A stretch of 64,000 nt of DNA, from assembly GCA_965116565.1 (NCBI GenBank), contig OZ220699.1, forward strand, positions 620,001 to 684,000, given 5' to 3'. The position numbers were made by a program, and so were the translations under genes. The stretch is from Bin87 sp965116565 (GTDB lineage Bacteria; Chloroflexota; Dehalococcoidia; Lucifugimonadales; UBA3495). Position 1 is the stretch's first letter. The number at the start of each line of letters is the position of its first letter. Below the pieces are notes generated by a model. It had not been told where the DNA came from. It did no database searches and saw only the letters and a program-made list of their open reading frames with translations. Of the stretch, positions 59,212 through 64,000 are shown in pieces.

Positions 59212-60114
59212 TCAGGCTGGAGGTTGCGCTGTCCGCCTCAATCGCTCCAGTTCCTCCTCTCCTACGCCCTTCGACCGCGCCAATGGAATGGACGCCAGGG
59301 TCAGTTCCCGGTAGAGCGTCAGCAATTCGGGCGCGTGCTCCGACAGCAACGTCAGGTGCGCGGCTATGGTGACGGCATCTCCCCGCGCCGCCGGGCCGGT
59401 TACCGCTCGGACGGGTCCGGCCGCGGCGATGGCCTCCACGGTTGCGCGAGAAAGGGGCGCGACGGCCCTGATCCCGTCCTCCTCGGTGAATCCCATCTGC
59501 GTCCACAGGCTGATGGCAGCGTCCAGCAGGGTGCCCACGTACCCGCAGGCAAGCACGGCGCTGGCGTGATACAACGGACGCAGGCCGTCGGGAATGGTGA
59601 TCGCCTGCCCGTCCAGCCTTTCGGCCAGGGACGGCAGATAGTCCGAGAGCCAGCCGGTGGCGGACACCGCGAACGTCACGCCGGACAGGCGGCTTGCCGC
59701 CTCGGTGGGACCGCTGAGTGCGGCAAAGGTCTGGAATGGGTGCATCGCTGCCACGGCAGCCCCGGCATTGGCGGGATCGGTCAGCAACTCTATCGACGCC
59801 GCGCCACAGCAGTGGGCGACGCCCTGGCCGGGGCGCCAATTCACTTCCGCCGCCACCTCCGCGATCGCGGCGTCCGGAGTGGTGACGAACACCAGGTCGC
59901 ACGCATCCGCTACATCCTGCGCTGAGTCCAGAGCAACGCACCGTCGATTGGTCGTGGAGTCCGTGATTCGCTCGGCCAGCCATTCCGCGCTGGCCCGGGT
60001 GCGGCTGGCAGCGGCGGCCACGTCGCAACCCACACCGTCCAGCGCCAGCGCCAGCCCGCGACCCAGGGTTCCCGCGCCCACGAAACCGATGCGCACGTTA
60101 TCGTACGATGCCAT
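59212..60114 (-). CDS. DUF2520 Rossmann-fold protein, candidate ketopantoate reductase
   Basis: 300 residues. VRIGFVGAGTLGRGLALALD NAD(P) loop, LVFVTTPDAAIAEVAAEVNW, and the C-terminal ASAVLACGYVGTLLDAAISL, IRAVAPLSRATVEAIAAAGP helical domain. DUF2520 proteins often neighbour panB/panC and are good candidates for a non-orthologous ketopantoate reductase. Here panB follows by 15 nt. No panC or panD is in the window. Overlaps the P1-peptidase stop by 17 nt. Confidence 0.8.
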   Translation of the reverse strand: MASYDNVRIGFVGAGTLGRGLALALDGVGCDVAAAASRTRASAEWLAERITDSTTNRRCVALDSAQDVADACDLVFVTTPDAAIAEVAAEVNWRPGQGVAHCCGAASIELLTDPANAGAAVAAMHPFQTFAALSGPTEAASRLSGVTFAVSATGWLSDYLPSLAERLDGQAITIPDGLRPLYHASAVLACGYVGTLLDAAISLWTQMGFTEEDGIRAVAPLSRATVEAIAAAGPVRAVTGPAARGDAVTIAAHLTLLSEHAPELLTLYRELTLASIPLARSKGVGEEELERLRRTAQPPA

Positions 60115-61084
60115 GATTCACCTCCCGTACTGCCGGGATACCCGCCAACCCGGTGGCCGATTGCACCGCGTCGATGACCGCCAGCGCGACAACGTGAGTT
60201 GCTGCCGAGACGATGGCGGTGACGTCGACAGTCGACGCGTTCTGTCCCGTCGCCACGCTGAACAGGGTGTCCCCGTCGCCCATCGTGTGGCAGGGGCGGA
60301 TGGTCAGCGCGAGCCCATCGTGGGCGGAGGAGGCCACAAAGTTCGCCTGCGCCTTGTCCAGCGCGGCGTCCGTGGCGACCACACCGACGGTGGTGTTGGT
60401 CATCGTGGTATCGCGAGGCGGGTATTCGCCATTGAGGATGAGTGCCAGGGGATCCGCCATCGTCCCATCGCCGCGGCGCGGGCCGGCGAGCAGGCTGCCG
60501 TCCCGGTGGTCGTGGATGCCGCCCCACGCGTTCACAGCAATCGTCGCAGCCACCAATATCCCGTTGGGCAGAACACAGCGGGCCGACCCGATACCTCCCT
60601 TAACCGCGCCGGCGGATCCCAGGGCTTTGGCAACCGTTGCGCCGGTCCCCGCGCCCACCGATCCGGACGGCAGTGGCGCGTCGGTCGCGGTGGCGGCGGC
60701 CGCATAACCCGCCGCCGCATCGGGCCGCACGTCAGCCCTTCCCACTCCCAGGTCATAGAGAATCGCCGCGGGCACTATGGGAACATAGCCATGTGGCGTC
60801 TCAAAGCCGATACTGCGCTCTTCCAGCCACCGCTGCACGCCGGTGGTAGCGGACAGCCCGAACGCGCTGCCGCCGCTAAGCACGATGGCGTGGACCCGGT
60901 TCACGCGGCGCACCGGATCCAGCAGGTCGGTTTCGTGAGTGCCCGGCGACCCGCCCCGCACGGCGACGCCGCCAACGGATGTATCTCCGCAAAGGATGAC
61001 CGTGCATCCGGTGGCGGCGTCCGCATCCGTCCAATGGCCGGCCGCGATGCCCTGAACCCCGGTGATGGTGGTGTTGCTCGTCAC
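60098..61084 (-). CDS. P1-family (DmpA-type) aminopeptidase
   Basis: 328 residues, DmpA/BapA fold of self-processing N-terminal-nucleophile hydrolases. VLSGGSAFGLSATTGVQRWL, VGAGTGATVAKALGSAGAVK and the processing site NTTVGVVATDA (cleavage before T231, which becomes the nucleophile). Substrates are small peptides or beta-aminopeptides. Start at ATG 61084; it overlaps the DUF2520 gene and follows sbcD by 17 nt, so sbcD-P1-DUF2520-panB is one unit. Confidence 0.86.
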   Translation of the reverse strand: MTSNTTITGVQGIAAGHWTDADAATGCTVILCGDTSVGGVAVRGGSPGTHETDLLDPVRRVNRVHAIVLSGGSAFGLSATTGVQRWLEERSIGFETPHGYVPIVPAAILYDLGVGRADVRPDAAAGYAAAATATDAPLPSGSVGAGTGATVAKALGSAGAVKGGIGSARCVLPNGILVAATIAVNAWGGIHDHRDGSLLAGPRRGDGTMADPLALILNGEYPPRDTTMTNTTVGVVATDAALDKAQANFVASSAHDGLALTIRPCHTMGDGDTLFSVATGQNASTVDVTAIVSAATHVVALAVIDAVQSATGLAGIPAVREVNHGIVR

Positions 61085-61101
61085 TACCGATCCCTGGGAA
61101 C

Positions 61102-62367
61102 CTATTGCTCTTCCGCCTCCACCGAGGCCAGCAACTCCTCCGCGCGCTCCAGGAGCACCCGTTGCCGGTCGGCGCTGACGCCCTGGTTTTCCAGGTACAT
61201 GCGCATGGCCGTCAGCGGTTGCAGGTCGGTGGGTTCAACGTCCAGGCGTCGCCGCACTTCGTCCGTCACGTCCCGAGATATGCTGGCCACGTAGTGGGCG
61301 GACGATAGCGCGGCCCGCACGTCGGTGTCGCGCACTCTGGCCGACTGTTCGCCGGTCAACCGCAGGCGCAGGCGAACGATGGAACCGGCCACCGGGCGTC
61401 GCTCGATGGCTCGCACGACGAAGTCGGTGGGGTTGCCCACGTTCTCGGGCACGTTCGCGTCGATGGTGACGAACGGGCGCGCCGCGATGCCCTCGAAGCG
61501 AAAGTCGGTCAGGCGCTGACCTTGGGGAGCGGGAGGATCGATGTCAATGATGCAGAAGCCCTTTTCGTCGGCTTCCTCTGAGAAGTCCACTCGCTGCAGG
61601 CTGCCGGAATACGCCACCGCCGGCCCGGCGCCGGACGCTCCGTTGGTCGCCGGGAGACGCAACACCTGGTGTTTGTGGATGTGCCCCAGCGCCACGTATT
61701 CGAGTTGCGGTTGCTGCACGGCGCTGACGTTCAGCACGTGGTCGTTGCCCAACATCATGGAGCGTTCGCTGCCAACGGTGGCCCCGTTGACCGTCACGTG
61801 GCCGGCCATGATCGCCGGTACGTCCGGGTCCAGCGTCTTGGCTCGACCCGCGATGGCCCCGGTCATGCGTCGCTCGATCTCCTGCCGGATCTGCTCGATG
61901 CCGAGGCCCCTTGATTCTTCTCGCGCCAGCATCGCGCCGCGCGACGGCCAGGGCACCGCCAGGACCTGCAACGGGCCGGCCGGCGTGGGCACGATTTGGT
62001 TGTCCAGCCGCGCTCCGACGTACACGTTGGGAACGTCAAGCGTGGAGAATATCTCGACGGCGTGGGCCCTTCCCGCCGCTGCCGGCAGGTCGTGGTTGCC
62101 AACCAGCAGAAACGTGGGTATGCCGCCGGCGGACAGGCGACGCAGTCGGCGGGCGAATTCCCGCTGATGGGTCTGCGACGGGTCCCGACCTTTGTAGGCG
62201 TCCCCCGCCAGCAGGACCAGGTCCACGGAGTTGGAAAGCGCGTATTCCACCAACTCGTCCAGGGCCTCCAGGAAGTCCGTGAGGCGGGTGGACAGACCGG
62301 TGTTGGGGTCGGTGCGCCCGTAGTTTTCGACGCCGATGTGCAGGTCGGAGAAATGCAGTATCCGCAT
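61102..62367 (-). CDS. sbcD: DNA repair exonuclease SbcD (Mre11-like)
   Basis: 421 residues. Metallophosphoesterase motifs in order: DLHIGV, LLAGDAYKGRD, LVGNHDLP, MAGHVTVNG, GHIHKHQVL, typical of the Mre11/SbcD nuclease active site; followed by a capping domain and a helical C terminus that would bind SbcC. sbcC is not in the window. First gene of a unit with P1 peptidase, DUF2520 and panB. A TATAGT box (62378-62383, minus strand) ends 10 nt before the ATG, so the message would have almost no leader. Confidence 0.9.
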   Translation of the reverse strand: MRILHFSDLHIGVENYGRTDPNTGLSTRLTDFLEALDELVEYALSNSVDLVLLAGDAYKGRDPSQTHQREFARRLRRLSAGGIPTFLLVGNHDLPAAAGRAHAVEIFSTLDVPNVYVGARLDNQIVPTPAGPLQVLAVPWPSRGAMLAREESRGLGIEQIRQEIERRMTGAIAGRAKTLDPDVPAIMAGHVTVNGATVGSERSMMLGNDHVLNVSAVQQPQLEYVALGHIHKHQVLRLPATNGASGAGPAVAYSGSLQRVDFSEEADEKGFCIIDIDPPAPQGQRLTDFRFEGIAARPFVTIDANVPENVGNPTDFVVRAIERRPVAGSIVRLRLRLTGEQSARVRDTDVRAALSSAHYVASISRDVTDEVRRRLDVEPTDLQPLTAMRMYLENQGVSADRQRVLLERAEELLASVEAEEQ

Positions 62368-62485
62368 GACAGGACTAACTATACACAGCCAATCGCCCCG
62401 GCGCGAACCGCCTCGACCGCGCAGCCCAGATCTGCCGCCCCGGGTAAACAGGGGCTTTCGATTGCCGTAATCGATTCCGGTAGTC

Positions 62486-62521
62486 CGCTCATCCTGAACC
62501 TGTCGAAGGACGAGCGGACGG
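62486..62521. repeat. Dispersed repeat, CTCATCCTGAACCTGTCGAAGGACGAG type
   Basis: Imperfect hairpin (tccgctcatcct ... aggacgagcgga), a relative of 28609-28637 and of a repeat widely met in bacterial genomes. It stands before MITE copy C. Confidence 0.6.
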
Positions 62522-62592
62522 TGGGTGAGAGCACATTCTTGCTGGAGTCAACGCCCTATGTTTGGATGGTCGAAAGAGCCTGCCAGGCAAAC

Positions 62593-62795
62593 GTGACTAT
62601 TCAGACTTGATGAGACCGCTCACCGATCAAGCGTCATTCCCGCGGAAGCGGGAATCCGGAAAGCCCGCCAGTAGACGTTCGTGAGTTCAGCCAGGATTTC
62701 CTGGATACCGGCTCCGTATCAAGTACCGGGTGACGTTCTTGCGCCGGTATGACGGTGTTGTTTTGGAGCGGCCACCTCAAGTCTGAACAGTTACC
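62593..62795. mobile_element. MITE-like element, copy C
   Basis: 203 bp with 18-bp terminal inverted repeats (gtgactattcagacttga / tcaagtctgaacagttac), 16 of 18 matching. Inside: the attcccgc-ggaa-gcgggaat hairpin (62636-62655) and the tggataccggctccg...caagtaccgggtgac stem shared with copies A and B. No coding frame. Confidence 0.78.
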
Positions 62796-62909
62796 GGGAA
62801 ACGCGCTCCAATCCGAAACCAACGCAAGATACTGAACTGGACCTGCCGGGAGGAGGGATCCGACAGGTCCAGCGGCCCGGAATGGGCAGGGATAGCGCGC
62901 TACCGGCCG

Positions 62910-64000
62910 CTACGGCAGCACGCCAACTTTTTGCAGCAGTTCCTGCGTGCCGGCCAGGTCCGCCAGGTCCGCCAGGTCCGCCAGCGTGATGTCAGGTTGG
63001 ACTATATCGGCCAGGGGAGTCAGCAGAACCGACGGCTGTACTCCCTCGACCATCGGATATTCGAACGTCTGCCCGGCGAAATACTGCTGCCCCACCGAAC
63101 TGAGCAGGAACCGGATGAACGCCTCGGCGTTCTCCGGGTTCTCGGCGGTCTCCAGTATGCTGGCGCCGGATACCAGGACGATTGAGCCCGGTCCGCCGGC
63201 GCGCAGGTGGGCGTTCCGCGCCGGAAAATCCTCACCCTCCTCGGCCAGGAAGCGGTACAGGTAGTAGTGATTCACCAGCCCCACGTCGATTTCGCCGGCC
63301 GCCGCCGCCGCCACCTGCGGCGTGTTCTTGGGGTAGGCCACCACGTCGTTGTCGATCATGGCCCGCAGCCACTCCTCCGTGCGTTCGTCGCCCCAGCCCG
63401 CGCGCAACGCCGTCACCATCGCTTGGAATGAGCCGTTCGTAGGTGCCCAGCCCACGCGTCCTTTCCACTCCGGCTCGGTGAATCCCCACAGATCGTCGGG
63501 CAGGTCTTCCTCCCTCAGTTCGTCGGTTCCGTACACCGCCACGCGCGCCCGACCGGTGATGCCAACCCACCTGCCCTCCGGGGAACGAGCCCAGGCCGGA
63601 GTGCGCTCCACGATATCGGTGGGCAGATTGGTCATCATCTCGGCAACTGCGGCCAGACCTCCCGGGTCCTGGGCGTAGAAAACGTCGGCCGGAGAGTTGG
63701 AGCCTTCTTCAAGCAGCGTCGCCGCCAGCGCTGCGGTGCCGCCGTACTTCACCTGCACGTCGATACCCGTCGTCCCCTTGAACTGCTGGATGATGGGATC
63801 GACCAAGGTCTCGCTCCGCCCGGAGTAGATGACGAGCTTGCCCGGATCCCCGTCCCCGGCCGACTCGGTGGCCACGCGTGTCACCTCCACCGGGACTTCT
63901 CGCGTCACTTCGACCTGGACTTCCCGTGTAACCTCCACGGTATTCGGCGAGGTCTGGGCGGCGGGCGCGCTGCCGCCGCACGCGATTGCCGTCAGCGCCA
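62910..64000 (-). CDS. Iron-type ABC transporter substrate-binding lipoprotein (5' end missing)
   Basis: Partial at the window edge; the visible frame begins inside the signal peptide (ALTAIACGGSAPAA, lipobox AIAC). A VEVTREVQVEVTREVPVEVT linker, common in Chloroflexota lipoproteins, leads to an FbpA/AfuA-like periplasmic binding fold: KLVIYSGRSETLVDPIIQQF, EEGSNSPADVFYAQDPGGLA, GFTEPEWKGRVGWAPTNGSF, YPKNTPQVAAAAAGEIDVGL, NHYYLYRFL with the Tyr pair typical of ferric-iron binding. It probably delivers Fe(III) to an ABC permease encoded to the right. Near the C terminus LADLADLADLAG is encoded by a 9-bp tandem repeat. Confidence 0.88.
   Translation of the reverse strand, partial: ALTAIACGGSAPAAQTSPNTVEVTREVQVEVTREVPVEVTRVATESAGDGDPGKLVIYSGRSETLVDPIIQQFKGTTGIDVQVKYGGTAALAATLLEEGSNSPADVFYAQDPGGLAAVAEMMTNLPTDIVERTPAWARSPEGRWVGITGRARVAVYGTDELREEDLPDDLWGFTEPEWKGRVGWAPTNGSFQAMVTALRAGWGDERTEEWLRAMIDNDVVAYPKNTPQVAAAAAGEIDVGLVNHYYLYRFLAEEGEDFPARNAHLRAGGPGSIVLVSGASILETAENPENAEAFIRFLLSSVGQQYFAGQTFEYPMVEGVQPSVLLTPLADIVQPDITLADLADLADLAGTQELLQKVGVLP
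62953..62979. repeat. 9-bp tandem repeat in the binding-protein gene
   Basis: Three perfect gccaggtcc units (plus a degenerate fourth) encode repeated ADL triplets. Slippage would change the protein by three residues at a time. Confidence 0.75.

Noticed and set aside
58333..59925. 530-codon plus-strand open frame opposite panB and DUF2520
   Set aside because: Low-complexity His/Gly/Val-rich translation with no motifs; panB signatures on the minus strand are complete.
59657..61294. 545-codon plus-strand open frame
   Set aside because: Antisense to DUF2520, P1 peptidase and the end of sbcD; no coding character.

Overview
The window is high-GC bacterial DNA and most likely comes from a Chloroflexota genome, probably a Dehalococcoidia/SAR202-type heterotroph. 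This is inference. The main signs are a lipoprotein binding protein with repeated VEVTRE motifs after its lipid-anchor cysteine (right edge), a split glycine decarboxylase (gcvPA/gcvPB), a class III PHA synthase, and many small catabolic enzymes: two VOC proteins, two LigB-type dioxygenases, epoxide hydrolase, FAD amine oxidases, an LLM flavin enzyme, acyl-CoA dehydrogenase and enoyl-CoA hydratases. There are no rRNA genes, tRNA genes or CRISPR arrays.

Layout. 1-14 kb: CapA-like phosphoesterase, two VOC proteins, MmgE/PrpD, an MFS carrier, a DAO-type oxidase followed by a MetE-like barrel protein, SDR, epoxide hydrolase and a tandem pair of extradiol dioxygenases. 14.5-16.6 kb: a base-composition-shifted two-gene cassette, an OLD-like AAA ATPase plus a small nuclease-like protein, which is the best candidate for an undescribed (defence-type) system. 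16.7-23 kb: RraA-like protein, lipoprotein cyclophilin, enoyl-CoA hydratase, a GarR-like reductase, a DinB/tetrapyrrole-methylase fusion and a VLRF1-type ribosome-rescue factor. 23-34 kb: antitoxin/VapC, mutS2, a broken TrkH, xerD, uvrC, mgtE and several single-TM small proteins. 35-43 kb: HIBADH-like reductase, a decayed XRE-ImmA/DUF4411 toxin-antitoxin pair, gcvPB/gcvPA, HEPN-like small proteins and a DAO with a PNPOx-like flavoprotein. 43-46.7 kb: a PadR-phasin-PhaC-PhaE-PhaB polyhydroxyalkanoate cluster closed by a clear terminator. 46.8-64 kb: LLM oxidoreductase, S9 peptidase, Fe-ADH-like protein, two more decayed toxin-antitoxin pairs, an acyl-CoA dehydrogenase/HEPN-like/enoyl-CoA hydratase operon, SDR, panB with a DUF2520 protein, P1 peptidase, sbcD and an iron-type binding protein cut by the window end.

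Three themes lie under the gene list. (1) Accessory genes are eroding: at least six reading frames carry a single in-frame TAA or TAG, and three toxin-antitoxin pairs are broken. (2) A short non-coding inverted-repeat element about 180-200 bp long (MITE-like) occurs in three recognisable copies and one half copy, one flanked by a 6-bp direct repeat. It sits among smaller dispersed hairpin repeats. (3) A family of about 120-residue HEPN/PaREP1-like proteins occurs five times, twice as adjacent gene pairs, once inside a fatty-acid degradation operon. Several genes have a -10 box 5-10 bp before the start codon, which suggests leaderless transcripts.
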